DNA of 64,000 nucleotides. It comes from Bryobacterales bacterium. Lineage in GTDB: Bacteria > Acidobacteriota > Terriglobia > Bryobacterales > Bryobacteraceae. The notes under the pieces are model-generated. The model was not told the DNA's origin and did not search any database. It worked only from the letters and a program-made list of their open reading frames with translations. Made by a program: the position numbers and the translations under genes. The DNA lies in assembly GCA_020852175.1 (NCBI GenBank), contig JADZBH010000036.1, positions 86,511 to 150,510 of the forward strand. Reading direction: 5' to 3'. Positions 8,505 through 17,757 of the stretch are shown here, one piece after another (position 1 is the stretch's first letter; every line of letters starts with the position of its first letter).

Positions 8505-10865
8505 TTACTCTCTCGTTTTGAGAACTTCGACCAGATCCATGTGGTCGAGTTTGCGCCGCACCAGCAGGCCGGAGATGGTTGCCGCCACCAGCACGACCAG
8601 CGCCGCGAAGGCATAGGTGGACGGAAGAATCACCAGCGGCACGCGGAACAGGTCGTTCGCCTGCGCCACGGAGAGACGGCACATGAACTGCCCGAGATAA
8701 CAACCCAGCGGAATGGCGAGAAAGACAATCACCGCCAGTTCGCCCAGCAGGATGTAGGAGATTTCGCCGCGTGTATATCCGAGCACGCGTAAACTGGCCA
8801 GTTCGCGGCTCCGCTCGCTGAAGGCGATGCGAGCCGTGTTGTAAACCACGCCCACGGCAATCGTCGCCGCCAGCAGGGTGTTGAAGAACGCGAAGGTGAG
8901 CATCTGGCGGGCCATGGTTTCATAGAAGCTTTCCAACATGCGCATCCGAGCAGTGGTGGAAGCGACGCGCGGCATCTCCTTCAACCGCTTGTAAATCGCG
9001 GGCGCATCGGTCATGTCCGCCGCCAGGTAAGCGCCAGAAATCGCGTTCCCTTCGCCCAGCAGCCGGTTCAATGCCGGACGCCGCATGTACGCCGAGACTC
9101 CGATGTACTCGCTCACCACGGCCATCAACGGCACGTCGTAGATGCCCCGTTCGCCCTCCATGACCTCCACGGCCACCAGGTCGCCGGGTTGAAGAAGCAA
9201 CTTGCGCGCCAGAAAGTCGGTCAAGATCAGCCCGTCCTCGGGGAGGTCGATCTGTCGCGACCGTGTGTTGAGCAGCCGCCGCAGTTCGCCGCGGTCTTCC
9301 AGTCCCTGAATCGAAGTCCGGTATGCTTGCGGACCGTTCCGCAAGCGCACGGCCACCGAGCGGAAGGGCTCGGCATAACGGATGCCAGGCAGGCTGGTCA
9401 AGGAGTAAAGCGCCCGTTCGCTGGTGGCATCGATGAAGACCACCATCAGATCGTCACGCTGCGACTGGCGGAACTGGAAGTCCACCATGAAGTCCACGGC
9501 GTTGGACCAGAAGCCGCCCATCACGAGAATGGCGCCGCTCAGGGCCACCCCGAGGATGGACAGCAGGGCCTTCAGAGGACGCCGCTCCAGGTTGCGCATG
9601 ATCATGCGGGTTGGCTGTGACAAGCTCCGCGCGGCGCCCAGGCGTTCGAGACGCGTCAACCGGAAGTTGCCGGGAACGGAGGGCTGCATCGCCTGTGCCG
9701 GAGGCTCTCCCGCGGCGCGCACCACGGCAAACACAGCGCCGGCCGAGGCCGCCACCAGGTTGATGATCACCGAATAGACAATCACGTGCGGCCGCAGCAC
9801 ATAGTCGAGCCTGGGGAAGCGGTAGAACTCCATGTACATCGCGCTCATGCCGCGCCCCATCCATTGCCCGGCACCCAGGCCGAGCGCGCAGCCCAGCGCC
9901 ACGATCAGGAACGTCAGCTTCAAATAATGCGAAGCGATCGCGGGCGTTGTGTAGCCGAACGCCTTCAGAATCGCGATCTGACCCCGCTGCGTGGCCATCA
10001 GGCGCGTGGACACCACGTTCAGCAGAAAGGCGCCCACGCCAAGGAAGATGGCGGGAAACACGGTGGCCATCACGGTAAGCTGCTTGAACTCCTCGGAGAG
10101 GTACTTGTGCGAAACCTGGTCCTGGCGGCCGTAGGCTCCGAGCCCGCCGTACGGGCGCAGCAGATCGTCGAGCCGGGCGATCACTTCCGATTGCCGCGCG
10201 CCTGGGTCGAGCTTCAAGGACACCTGGTTGAAGGCGCCTGTCATGTTGTACGCCGACTCAACCGGATCGTGGTTCATCCACAAAATCGCGTAGGTCTTGA
10301 AGTCGGGGATGATCGAGCCTGGCTGCAACTGGTAGATGAACTCCGTGGACGACACAATGCCCACGATCTCGACTTTGCGCCGCCTGCCATACACGGTGGC
10401 CATCAACGACGTGCCGGGCTGCAACTTGTGCGCCATGGCGAAGCCGTCGCTCACCACGGCTTCCTGTTCGCGGCCCAGTTCGGGCATGCGTCCACTGCGC
10501 AGATAAAGTGCATTCAAGGCCGCGCGCCCGTCTTTCGGCAACGAGAGCACGAGAGCCGAAATGGGCAGCGTGTAGCCCGGCAGGTCGAGATGGGCCGGTA
10601 CGGAGATGCGCGTTTCCACGAAGCGCACGCCTGAAACCGCGGCGATACGCTCGCGCATGTTTTCGGGCGCCCGTTTCAGTTGCGCGAAGACATCGGCGAA
10701 CAGCCCTTCGCGGTAGAGGTCCGCCTGCGTGGTCTTCAACGAATCGAGGGTCGAGGAGGCGAGCACATACGTGGCAGTGCCGCCGGCCACCACCATGGCA
10801 ATGGCGAAGGCCTGGCCCTTCATGTGCCAGAGGTCCCGGAATAGCTTGATGTTCAGGGCGCGCAT
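8505..10865 (-). CDS. ABC transporter permease, FtsX/MacB-like, double domain
   Basis: Inner-membrane subunit of about 786 residues with two FtsX-type permease repeats. There is an N-terminal helix (HMKGQAFAIAMVVAGG), a large periplasmic MacB-PCD-like region, a three-helix bundle around residues 270-400 (FPAIFLGVGAFLLNVVSTRLMATQRGQIAILKAFGY), a second periplasmic region, and a C-terminal bundle (AFFNTLLAATIAVGVVYNTARIAFSERSRELASLRVLGY). The paired IAxLKAFGY and LASLRVLGY coupling-helix motifs mark an internal duplication, as in LolC/E-type or large single-chain permeases. ATG at 10865 (MRALNIKLFRDLW) is 5 bases after the ATPase stop; the longer upstream frame overlaps the ATPase and is rejected. 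The cargo cannot be told from sequence. Confidence 0.9.
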   Translation of the reverse strand: MRALNIKLFRDLWHMKGQAFAIAMVVAGGTATYVLASSTLDSLKTTQADLYREGLFADVFAQLKRAPENMRERIAAVSGVRFVETRISVPAHLDLPGYTLPISALVLSLPKDGRAALNALYLRSGRMPELGREQEAVVSDGFAMAHKLQPGTSLMATVYGRRRKVEIVGIVSSTEFIYQLQPGSIIPDFKTYAILWMNHDPVESAYNMTGAFNQVSLKLDPGARQSEVIARLDDLLRPYGGLGAYGRQDQVSHKYLSEEFKQLTVMATVFPAIFLGVGAFLLNVVSTRLMATQRGQIAILKAFGYTTPAIASHYLKLTFLIVALGCALGLGAGQWMGRGMSAMYMEFYRFPRLDYVLRPHVIVYSVIINLVAASAGAVFAVVRAAGEPPAQAMQPSVPGNFRLTRLERLGAARSLSQPTRMIMRNLERRPLKALLSILGVALSGAILVMGGFWSNAVDFMVDFQFRQSQRDDLMVVFIDATSERALYSLTSLPGIRYAEPFRSVAVRLRNGPQAYRTSIQGLEDRGELRRLLNTRSRQIDLPEDGLILTDFLARKLLLQPGDLVAVEVMEGERGIYDVPLMAVVSEYIGVSAYMRRPALNRLLGEGNAISGAYLAADMTDAPAIYKRLKEMPRVASTTARMRMLESFYETMARQMLTFAFFNTLLAATIAVGVVYNTARIAFSERSRELASLRVLGYTRGEISYILLGELAVIVFLAIPLGCYLGQFMCRLSVAQANDLFRVPLVILPSTYAFAALVVLVAATISGLLVRRKLDHMDLVEVLKTRE

Positions 10866-10870
10866 GCGGA

Positions 10871-11599
10871 CTACCAGTGCAGGTCCCTGGGCGCGCGCCG
10901 CGCCACGTTTTGTTCCACGGAGGAGATGCTGCCGTTGCTCATGTGGATCACACGGCTGGCCATTCCAGAGATGTCGGCGTTGTGCGTGATCAGCGCCGTT
11001 GCCGTGCCTAACTCGCGGTTCACCGTTTCGATGGCTTCCAGCACCACGACACCGGTCTCCCAGTCGAGAGCGCCCGTCGGTTCGTCGCACAGCAGGACGG
11101 AAGGCCGTTTGGCGATGGCGCGCGCGATCGCCACGCGCTGCTGCTGGCCTCCCGAAAGTTGCGAAGGGAAGTGATTCATGCGGTCGCCGAGCCCCACCAG
11201 TTCCAACGCTTCTTCGGGTTTCATCGGATTCGTGGCGATCTCGGTCACGGCGGCCACGTTTTCGCGTGCGGTCAGGCTTGGAATCAGGTTGTAGAACTGG
11301 AACACAAAGCCGACGTGCAGCCGCCGGTAACGCGTCAGTTCCCGGTCGGTGGCGTGGGTCAGGTCGAAGCCCCGGTAGCTGACCGAACCCGACGTCGCCG
11401 TGTCGAGCCCGCCGAGAATATTCAGCAAGGTTGATTTCCCGCTGCCAGACGGCCCAAGCAGAACCATCAACTCGCCCGCGAACAGGTCCATATCGGCGCC
11501 GCGTAGGGCCTGTACCTGCACTTCGCCCATGTCGTAGGTCTTGGTGACGCCACGAGCTTCAAAAACGGATTCCCCGGCTGCCCCCCGTGCAAGACTCAT
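10871..11599 (-). CDS. ABC transporter ATP-binding protein (MacB/LolD type)
   Basis: A 242-residue ATPase that drives the adjacent FtsX-type permease by a mechanotransmission cycle. All motifs are intact: Walker [11 protein letters not shown]-loop [12 protein letters not shown], signature LSGGQQQR, Walker [13 protein letters not shown], and switch His in ALITHN. The [19 protein letters not shown] and DEPTGALD context is typical of the MacB/LolD/YtrE clade. It is the first gene of the three-gene unit. The start at 11599 lies about 100 bases from the divergent DUF1800 gene, so promoters for both directions must share 11600-11702. Confidence 0.95.
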   Translation of the reverse strand: MSLARGAAGESVFEARGVTKTYDMGEVQVQALRGADMDLFAGELMVLLGPSGSGKSTLLNILGGLDTATSGSVSYRGFDLTHATDRELTRYRRLHVGFVFQFYNLIPSLTARENVAAVTEIATNPMKPEEALELVGLGDRMNHFPSQLSGGQQQRVAIARAIAKRPSVLLCDEPTGALDWETGVVVLEAIETVNRELGTATALITHNADISGMASRVIHMSNGSISSVEQNVARRAPRDLHW

Positions 11600-11702
11600 T
11601 GTGGCAAGCGTGTCTCTTTAGGGTAAGGCATGCGATGCGGACGCGGGAGGAGAGCAACTTTTCGGCCGCCATCGCGTTTATATCCAGCAGGCGGACCGGA
11701 CG

Positions 11703-13415
11703 ATGCGAATCCACGGCGGCAAACTTTTGATGATGAGCGCCATGGCGGCGGCGCTTTGCTGGAGCGATGCCGCCACCGCATGGAGCCGGAAACTAACGGG
11801 CGATGCGAAGGTTCTGCACGCTTTGAACAGGCTTACCTTTGGGCCCCGGCCTGGCGACGTGGAGCGTGTGCGGAAGATGGGCCTGGACAGATGGATTGAG
11901 CGGCAACTCCACCCGGCAACGATTGAAGAGAGCCCGGTGCTCGCCGAACGTCTGGCGCCCCTGGATTCCGTACGGATGCCGATGGGCGAAATGACGGTGA
12001 AATATCCTCCGCGCCAGTTGATTCGCGCCGTGGCGAATGCCAAATTGCCGGAGCGCGTGACCGCCGGCATGAGCGATGCGCAAAGGCGGGCGCTTGACCG
12101 TCTGGCCGGACAGTACAAAGCCCGGCTCGGAGGCGCCGGCGGGAGCGAAGCCGCGGCCTCACCTCCTCGCGTGCGTGGATTGCGCGACCTATCGCTTGAA
12201 AAGCGCCGCGAAGAACTGGCGAAGCATGCTCCCCAACTGCTGGTTACATCGGACCTGATCGAGAACAAGCTTTACCGCGCCGTCTACTCCGAGCGCCAGT
12301 TGGAGGAGGTGCTCGTCGATTTCTGGTTCAACCATTTCAACGTCTATCTGAACAAGGGGCCGGTGCGCCACCTGACGACTTCTTACGAGCGCGATGCCAT
12401 ACGCCCGTTTGTGCTCGGCAAGTTCAGGGACATGCTGCGCGCCACGGCGGAACACCCGGCCATGCTTTTCTATCTCGACAACTGGCGGAGCGTGGATCCC
12501 GAGGCGGCGGTGCGGATGCGCGGGAACTCGCGCGGCGCGAGAGTTCAGGCGTTACTGCGCGCGCGCGGGCTGAATGAAAATTACGGACGTGAGTTGCTGG
12601 AACTGCATACGCTCGGCGTCGATGGCGGCTATACGCAAAAGGACGTGGTGGAGGTGGCTCGCTGTTTCACGGGATGGACCATCGGCACGCTGCTGTACGA
12701 TCCCAGGTTTCAATACGTCGACCGTGTGCACGATAAGGGCGGGAAGATCGTGCTGGGCCACAGGATTCCGGCGGGCGGCGGCATGGAGGATGGTCTCAGG
12801 GTGTTGGATATTCTCGCCGCGCATCCGTCGACGGCGAAATTCCTTTCGCGCAAACTGGCCCAGCGCTTCGTGGCCGATGATCCGCCCCAGGCGTTGGTGG
12901 ACCGCATGGCGGCCACCTATCTGAAATCCGGCGGAGACCTGCGGGAGGTGATGCGGACCATGTTCCACTCGCGTGAGTTCTTTTCCCAGGGGGCCTACCG
13001 CGCCAAGATGAAATCGCCGCTGGAGATGGCGGTCAGCGCGGTGCGCGCGCTGGATGCCGGGGTGCAAGCGGCCTTGCCGCTCTCCAAGGCGATCGAAGAG
13101 TTGGGCCAACCGCTGTACCGCAAGGAGGAGCCGACTGGCTACAAGGATACGGCTGGCGAATGGGTAAACACGGCGGGACTGCTCGCGCGTATGAACTTCT
13201 CCCTGCAACTGGCCGCGGGCAAGTTGCGCGGCATCGAAGTTGTCTCGGGCCGTCTGCCCTCGTCCGATCTCCGCCAGGCGGCCCTGTTCCTGCTGCACGA
13301 TGAACCCACTTTCGCCTTGCGATCCGCGCTGGAGAAGGGGCTCGAAGGCAGGCAGGCAACGCCCGCCCAGGTGGCCGGACTCGTCCTGGGATCGCCGGAG
13401 TTTCAACGCCGCTGA
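11703..13415 (+). CDS. DUF1800 domain protein, exported
   Basis: A 570-residue member of the DUF1800 family, nearly always encoded next to a DUF1501 protein in Planctomycetes, Acidobacteria and relatives; biochemical role unknown. The N-terminus (MRIHGGKLLMMSAMAAALCWSDAATA) is a signal peptide. Family motifs follow: LNRLTFGPRPGDVERVRKMGLDRWIERQL near the start, FWFNHFNVYLNKG near residue 210, NYGRELLELHTLGVDGGYTQKDV near 300, ARCFTGW and SRKLAQRFVADDPP. The DUF1501 gene begins 21 bases after the stop, consistent with one transcript. Confidence 0.9.
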   Translation: MRIHGGKLLMMSAMAAALCWSDAATAWSRKLTGDAKVLHALNRLTFGPRPGDVERVRKMGLDRWIERQLHPATIEESPVLAERLAPLDSVRMPMGEMTVKYPPRQLIRAVANAKLPERVTAGMSDAQRRALDRLAGQYKARLGGAGGSEAAASPPRVRGLRDLSLEKRREELAKHAPQLLVTSDLIENKLYRAVYSERQLEEVLVDFWFNHFNVYLNKGPVRHLTTSYERDAIRPFVLGKFRDMLRATAEHPAMLFYLDNWRSVDPEAAVRMRGNSRGARVQALLRARGLNENYGRELLELHTLGVDGGYTQKDVVEVARCFTGWTIGTLLYDPRFQYVDRVHDKGGKIVLGHRIPAGGGMEDGLRVLDILAAHPSTAKFLSRKLAQRFVADDPPQALVDRMAATYLKSGGDLREVMRTMFHSREFFSQGAYRAKMKSPLEMAVSAVRALDAGVQAALPLSKAIEELGQPLYRKEEPTGYKDTAGEWVNTAGLLARMNFSLQLAAGKLRGIEVVSGRLPSSDLRQAALFLLHDEPTFALRSALEKGLEGRQATPAQVAGLVLGSPEFQRR

Positions 13416-13436
13416 CATTGGAACGGGAGTACACCC

Positions 13437-14654
13437 ATGAACACTCGACGCATCTTTCTGAAGCAATCCGCGCTGGCGATGGCCGGGTTCGGCGCGGCTC
13501 CCCTTTGGCTGCGGCGCGCGCTGGCCGCATCGGGTAACCCGGGCCGTCCCAAGGTGCTGGTGACGATCTTCCTTCGAGGCGCGGCGGACGGATTGAATCT
13601 GCTGCCGCCTTACGCCGAGCAGGCCTACTATGACGCGCGGCCCACGCTGGCCGTGCCGCGGCCCGGACGCGACGACGGCGCGCTTGCGCTGGATGGCCAT
13701 TTCGGACTGCATCCGGCGCTTGCGCCCTTGCATCGTCTCTACAAGGAAAAACTCCTATCCGCCGTCGTGGCCACAGGTTCGCCCGATCCGACCCGCTCAC
13801 ACTTCGATGCGCAGGATTATATGGAGTCCGGCACTCCGGGCCGCAAGTCCACGCAGGATGGCTGGTTGAACCGGGCGCTGTCCCCGGCCAGGGGAGGCTC
13901 GCCGGTACAAGCCGTTTCCATTGGGCCGCGTCTTCCCCGCTCGCTGCGAGGCGCGCAGCCGGCCGTGGCGCTGAACACCGTGGAAGAGTTCCGCGTGAAA
14001 CAGGCGGGAGCGGAGATGGCGCTCGAATCGATGTATGCCAGATCGCGTGACGCGGAACTGAGCGGCGCCGGGCGCGAAACCTTCGAGGCGTTGAAGCTGC
14101 TGGAATCGCTGCGCCGTCAGAGCTACACTCCCGCCAATGGGGCAAGCTATCCTCGGGGCAGATTCGGCGCGAGTCTGGAACAAATCGCCCGGCTGGTCAA
14201 GGCCAACGTGGGCTTGCAGGCGGCCTTCGCCGACCTGGGGGGCTGGGACCATCACACGAACGAACGCGCGCAACTGCCCGGGTTGCTGCACCAGTTTGGC
14301 GGCGCGCTTGCCGCCTTCGCGCAGGATATGGGCGATCGCATGGAGGACATTGCCGTCGTGGCGATGAGCGAGTTTGGCCGCACGGTACGCGAGAACGGCA
14401 ATGGCGGCACCGACCACGGCCATGCCAACACAATGTTTCTCATGGGCGGACCAGTGGCGGGAGGCGTCATCCATGGCCAATGGCCGGGCCTTGAGCGCGA
14501 CCAGCTCTACGAAGGACGCGACCTGGCCATAACCACCGATTTCCGCGAAGTTCTGATCTCGTTCGCCTGCCGGCACCTGGGCCTCGACGGTACGACCGGT
14601 GTCTTTCCGGGCTTCACCCCGTCGCCCGGCGTTTGGGAATCGAAGCGCTCCTGA
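13437..14654 (+). CDS. DUF1501 domain protein, Tat-exported
   Basis: A 405-residue member of the DUF1501 family (alkaline-phosphatase/sulfatase-like fold by family knowledge; activity not established). It starts with a twin-arginine-like leader (MNTRRIFLKQSALAMAGFGAAPLWLRRALA). Visible family motifs are VTIFLRGAADGLNLLPPY, SHFDAQDYMESGTP, GGWDHHTNE, VVAMSEFGRTVRENGNGGTDHGHAN and MGGPVAGG. The Asp/His-rich motifs resemble metal-binding positions of the phosphatase fold. GGGAG precedes the ATG. Paired with the upstream DUF1800 gene and convergent with an amidohydrolase 9 bases away, with no obvious terminator between. Confidence 0.9.
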   Translation: MNTRRIFLKQSALAMAGFGAAPLWLRRALAASGNPGRPKVLVTIFLRGAADGLNLLPPYAEQAYYDARPTLAVPRPGRDDGALALDGHFGLHPALAPLHRLYKEKLLSAVVATGSPDPTRSHFDAQDYMESGTPGRKSTQDGWLNRALSPARGGSPVQAVSIGPRLPRSLRGAQPAVALNTVEEFRVKQAGAEMALESMYARSRDAELSGAGRETFEALKLLESLRRQSYTPANGASYPRGRFGASLEQIARLVKANVGLQAAFADLGGWDHHTNERAQLPGLLHQFGGALAAFAQDMGDRMEDIAVVAMSEFGRTVRENGNGGTDHGHANTMFLMGGPVAGGVIHGQWPGLERDQLYEGRDLAITTDFREVLISFACRHLGLDGTTGVFPGFTPSPGVWESKRS

Positions 14655-14663
14655 TGCCCGCCG

Positions 14664-15743
14664 TTAAGGCTTGGCCGCGAACAGCTTGGGATTGAAACCG
14701 GGAATCACGCGCAAGGCGTTCTTGTAATACAGCTTCTTCAAGACCTCATCGGGCAGGTCGAGTCCGTACATCTTCCAGAAGGCGTGGCGCCGGCGGTAGT
14801 AGTCGAAGTACTCGTCGCTGGTTTCCAGCACGCGGAAGTAGGTGTGATACTCAACCGGGTTGTAAGAGTCCTTCCCGAACATCACGCGGTCCTGATACCG
14901 CAGGAACCACTGGCGGGCGAACCGCGGCTGCCGCCCCAGTTCGGCCAGAACCGCGCCGATTTCGGTATACACGTTCGGCATGCGGTCCAACATACGGCCC
15001 AGCTCGGCCAGGTCGCCTCCCATCCAGCCCAGGTGGGCATCGATGAAGGTTGTATTTCGATGGCGTTCGAACACGCGGTGCTGTTCACCCATGATCGTTT
15101 CCCAGGACGGGTAGCGGTCGTGCGGACGCGCCCGGCTGGGAATCTCCTTCAGTTCCAGCCACCGTTCGTTGTGCTTGTCGGCGGGCTCGAAGAACTGGCG
15201 CGGCTCGCCGGTGTGGATCAGCACGGGAATCTTCAAGCGGCCGCAGGCATCCCAAACCGGGCCGAATCGCGCGTCGTCGGTACGCACGCGATTGCCCCGG
15301 GAGTCCTTCAAGTCCATGCCCAGGTTCTTGTAAATTTTCAAACCGGAGGCGCCATTCCTGACGTCCTTCTCCAGTTGCTTCACGGCTTTCGCCGTCCAGT
15401 CGGGAGCGTCGATGTTGGTGAAATCCAGATTGGCGAACACCACGAAACGGCCGGGATACCTGGCGCGCACCAGATCGACGGTTTGCTTCAGGCGGTCGCC
15501 CGAACGGCCATCCAGGTTCACCATGCCGCGCATGTTCAACCCGTCCATCTCCTTCACAAGCTGGTCGATCTTCTCCGCGGTCAGCAGGGTGCGCGGGTGC
15601 CCGTGCACGTCGATGAAGGGCATCTTGGCGTGGGTCAACGGATGCCCCGGCACCACCAGGCTGCTCTTCGGCTGATACTCCTCGAAGGTCAGGGACTGGC
15701 CGTGCAGAACCTGTAGGGCGAGCAAGGGCAGAAGCGATCTCAT
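14664..15743 (-). CDS. Secreted amidohydrolase-2 family protein
   Basis: TIM-barrel metal-dependent hydrolase of the Amidohydro_2 (ACMSD-like) type, 359 residues, exported by an N-terminal signal (MRSLLPLLALQVLHGQSLTF). Motifs: FIDVHGHP (metal-binding HxH), IPVLIHTGEP, FIDAHLGWMGGD (barrel His) and VMFGKDSYNP (catalytic Asp region). The substrate is unknown; relatives act on decarboxylation or hydrolysis of ring acids. ATG at 15743 is chosen for the signal peptide; the much longer open frame upstream overlaps plsC. It ends a long minus-strand series, 44 bases after plsC. Confidence 0.85.
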   Translation of the reverse strand: MRSLLPLLALQVLHGQSLTFEEYQPKSSLVVPGHPLTHAKMPFIDVHGHPRTLLTAEKIDQLVKEMDGLNMRGMVNLDGRSGDRLKQTVDLVRARYPGRFVVFANLDFTNIDAPDWTAKAVKQLEKDVRNGASGLKIYKNLGMDLKDSRGNRVRTDDARFGPVWDACGRLKIPVLIHTGEPRQFFEPADKHNERWLELKEIPSRARPHDRYPSWETIMGEQHRVFERHRNTTFIDAHLGWMGGDLAELGRMLDRMPNVYTEIGAVLAELGRQPRFARQWFLRYQDRVMFGKDSYNPVEYHTYFRVLETSDEYFDYYRRRHAFWKMYGLDLPDEVLKKLYYKNALRVIPGFNPKLFAAKP

Positions 15744-15787
15744 TTGCACTGTCAGTATAGGGGAAGGCGGAACCCCGTCGCAGGAGG

Positions 15788-16492
15788 TTACCCGGGCGGC
15801 GGAATCAGTGCGGCCACGGCCGCTTGCAGACGGGCGGTAAAGGAGTCGCGGTCGCGGCGGGCCAGTCCTTCGGCCGATACGGGCGCGCCAATCATCACGC
15901 GCACGCGGGATCGTTGCAAGGAGAGGTAGTTTTTTGGCAGGGCCTGGGCCGAGCCCATGATCGCCACGGGTACCACGGGCACTTGCGCTTGAATCGCCAG
16001 GTGAGCGGCTCCGGAGCGGAACTCGCGCATCCCCTCGCCATGCGAGCGCGTGCCTTCGGCGAAGATCACCACGCTGGTCTTCTGGTCCTTCAAAATGCGC
16101 GCCGCGCTGTTTAGCGACTGCACCGCCGCGCGCGGATCGTCGCGCACCACGCCCACATGTCCGCCATGCCGCAAGTGTGTGCCTATGATGGGCATCTTGA
16201 ACAGCGATTCCTTGGCGAGAAAACGGAAGTCCACCGGAAGATGTCCCATCAGGATTGGAGTGTCCGAGTAGGAGACGTGGTTGGCCACGAACAGGCAAGG
16301 CAGGCCGGCGGGAATGTGGTGTTCGCCCTCGACGCTTACCTGGACGCCGGGCCAGCGCAAAATGCGCCGTCCCCAGCGCCGCGCCACCAGGTGCATCCTG
16401 GTGTGTCCGAGGCCGCGCAGGCGTACGTACAGTCCTTCCATGTAGAAGCCGCTCAAGGCGATGATCGAGGTGAAAAGCGCGAAGGGTCTCAT
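15788..16492 (-). CDS. plsC: 1-acyl-sn-glycerol-3-phosphate acyltransferase-like (PlsC family)
   Basis: Membrane-associated acyltransferase making phosphatidic acid from lysophosphatidic acid and an acyl donor. The 234-residue chain has an N-terminal hydrophobic segment (FTSIIALSGFYMEGLYV), the catalytic NHVSYSDTP (H-x4-D), FRFLAKESLFKMPIIG, FAEGTRSHGEG and VPVVPVAIMGS, in the order of the four conserved acyltransferase blocks. The start codon overlaps the folC stop by 4 bases (ATGA), so translation is probably coupled. The paralogue specificity (plsC versus other lysophospholipid acyltransferases) is not fixed by sequence alone. Confidence 0.9.
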   Translation of the reverse strand: MRPFALFTSIIALSGFYMEGLYVRLRGLGHTRMHLVARRWGRRILRWPGVQVSVEGEHHIPAGLPCLFVANHVSYSDTPILMGHLPVDFRFLAKESLFKMPIIGTHLRHGGHVGVVRDDPRAAVQSLNSAARILKDQKTSVVIFAEGTRSHGEGMREFRSGAAHLAIQAQVPVVPVAIMGSAQALPKNYLSLQRSRVRVMIGAPVSAEGLARRDRDSFTARLQAAVAALIPPPG

Positions 16493-17757
16493 GCGAGCAA
16501 CGAATAGGCTTCTCCGGCCAGCAGCAGCGAGCCGGTGATGAAGATGGCGTCTTCGGGCGCGGCATCCGCCGTCATGGCGAGCGCGCCGGCCAGCCGCGGG
16601 GCCGTTCGCACGCGGGGATGATCGAACAGCGGGGCCAGCGCTTCGGGCCGCAGGGCGCGCGGCGAATCGGCGGCGGTGAGAATGATCTCCGAAGCTACAG
16701 GAGCCAGCAGATCGCCGATTTCGTCCACCGATTTGTCACGCATGGTGCCGTAGATCAGCCACACGCGGCGGCCTTGGAAATGTTGTTGGATGTAACTCGC
16801 CAGGGCGCGCACGCCCGCGGGGTTGTGCGCGCCATCGACGATGATGTCGGGAGAACGGCGCACCACATCGAGACGTCCGGGCCAGCGGGCCTCGCGTATA
16901 CCGCGCGTGATCGCCTCCGCCGGGACGCCCAGCCGGTGCAACGCCAACGCCGCCGTGGTGGAGTTCACTACCTGATGATCGCCCGCCAGCCGGCATTCCA
17001 CGCCGATCCGTGCGGGCGATTCGATCGAATACGAGCAGCCCTGCAGGGTGGTGTTCAAATCCGCCAGGGCGGATTCGCCCGCGTGGGCGCCCACAATGCC
17101 CAATGCCGCGGCGCGTTCGTCCAGCACGGCCAGCGCATCCGCTCTCATGGCGGCGAACACGGCGCCGGCCCCGGGTTTCAGGATGCCAGCCTTTTCATAC
17201 GCGATCTGCTCGATGGACGACCCCAGCCAGGCTTCGTGATCGAAATCAATAGGCGTGATCACGCACAACTCCGGGCGCACGATGTTGGTGGCGTCCAGGC
17301 GTCCGCCCAACCCCGTTTCCACCACGGCCCACTCGACGCCCTGCTCACGGAACAGCCAGAAAGCCATCGCCGTGACGGTCTCGAAATAAGTGGGGTGGCC
17401 GTCCAGCGTGCCCGCGTCCACCATGCGAAGCGCCGTTTCATGAACACGTTCGAAAGCCGCCACGAACTCGCGCTCGCTCACGGGCTGGCGGGCGATCTGA
17501 ATCCGTTCGGTCGGCTCAAGAAGATGAGGCGAAATGGTGAGTCCCGTGCGGTATCCCGCCGCGCGCAGGCCGGACTCGATCATGGCGCACGTCGAACCCT
17601 TCCCATTCGTCCCGGCCACATGAACCACGCGGAAGGCGCGCTCGGGATGGTCCAGGCCGGCCATCAGGGACTGGATACGCTCCAGGCCCAGCTTGATGGT
17701 TTTGATCTCGTTCCCCAGCGAATAGAGGAAGCGGACGGAATCGGGATAGGTCTTCAT
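16489..17757 (-). CDS. folC: Bifunctional folylpolyglutamate/dihydrofolate synthase
   Basis: Cytoplasmic Mur-ligase-superfamily enzyme that adds glutamate to dihydropteroate and to folates. The 422-residue product has the P-loop VVHVAGTNGKGST near residue 45, ISPHLLEPTERIQI, VVETGLGGRLDATNI, DHEAWLG, YEKAGILKPG, WPGRLDVV and VDGAHNPAG, all canonical. ATG at 17757 overlaps the permease stop by 4 bases, and its own stop overlaps the plsC start by 4 bases. A longer frame continues into the permease gene and is not the real start. Confidence 0.96.
   Translation of the reverse strand: MKTYPDSVRFLYSLGNEIKTIKLGLERIQSLMAGLDHPERAFRVVHVAGTNGKGSTCAMIESGLRAAGYRTGLTISPHLLEPTERIQIARQPVSEREFVAAFERVHETALRMVDAGTLDGHPTYFETVTAMAFWLFREQGVEWAVVETGLGGRLDATNIVRPELCVITPIDFDHEAWLGSSIEQIAYEKAGILKPGAGAVFAAMRADALAVLDERAAALGIVGAHAGESALADLNTTLQGCSYSIESPARIGVECRLAGDHQVVNSTTAALALHRLGVPAEAITRGIREARWPGRLDVVRRSPDIIVDGAHNPAGVRALASYIQQHFQGRRVWLIYGTMRDKSVDEIGDLLAPVASEIILTAADSPRALRPEALAPLFDHPRVRTAPRLAGALAMTADAAPEDAIFITGSLLLAGEAYSLLA

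Noticed and set aside
10866..11090. N-terminal extension of the ABC permease frame
   Set aside because: Overlaps the ATPase gene; ATG 10865 gives the family N-terminus 5 bases after the ATPase stop.
11600..11702. Regulatory palindrome between the ABC ATPase and DUF1800 genes
   Set aside because: No inverted repeat or promoter pair clear enough to report; only ordinary divergent spacer.
15744..16565. Upstream extension of the amidohydrolase frame
   Set aside because: The extension overlaps plsC and precedes a clear signal peptide at 15743, so it is not translated.
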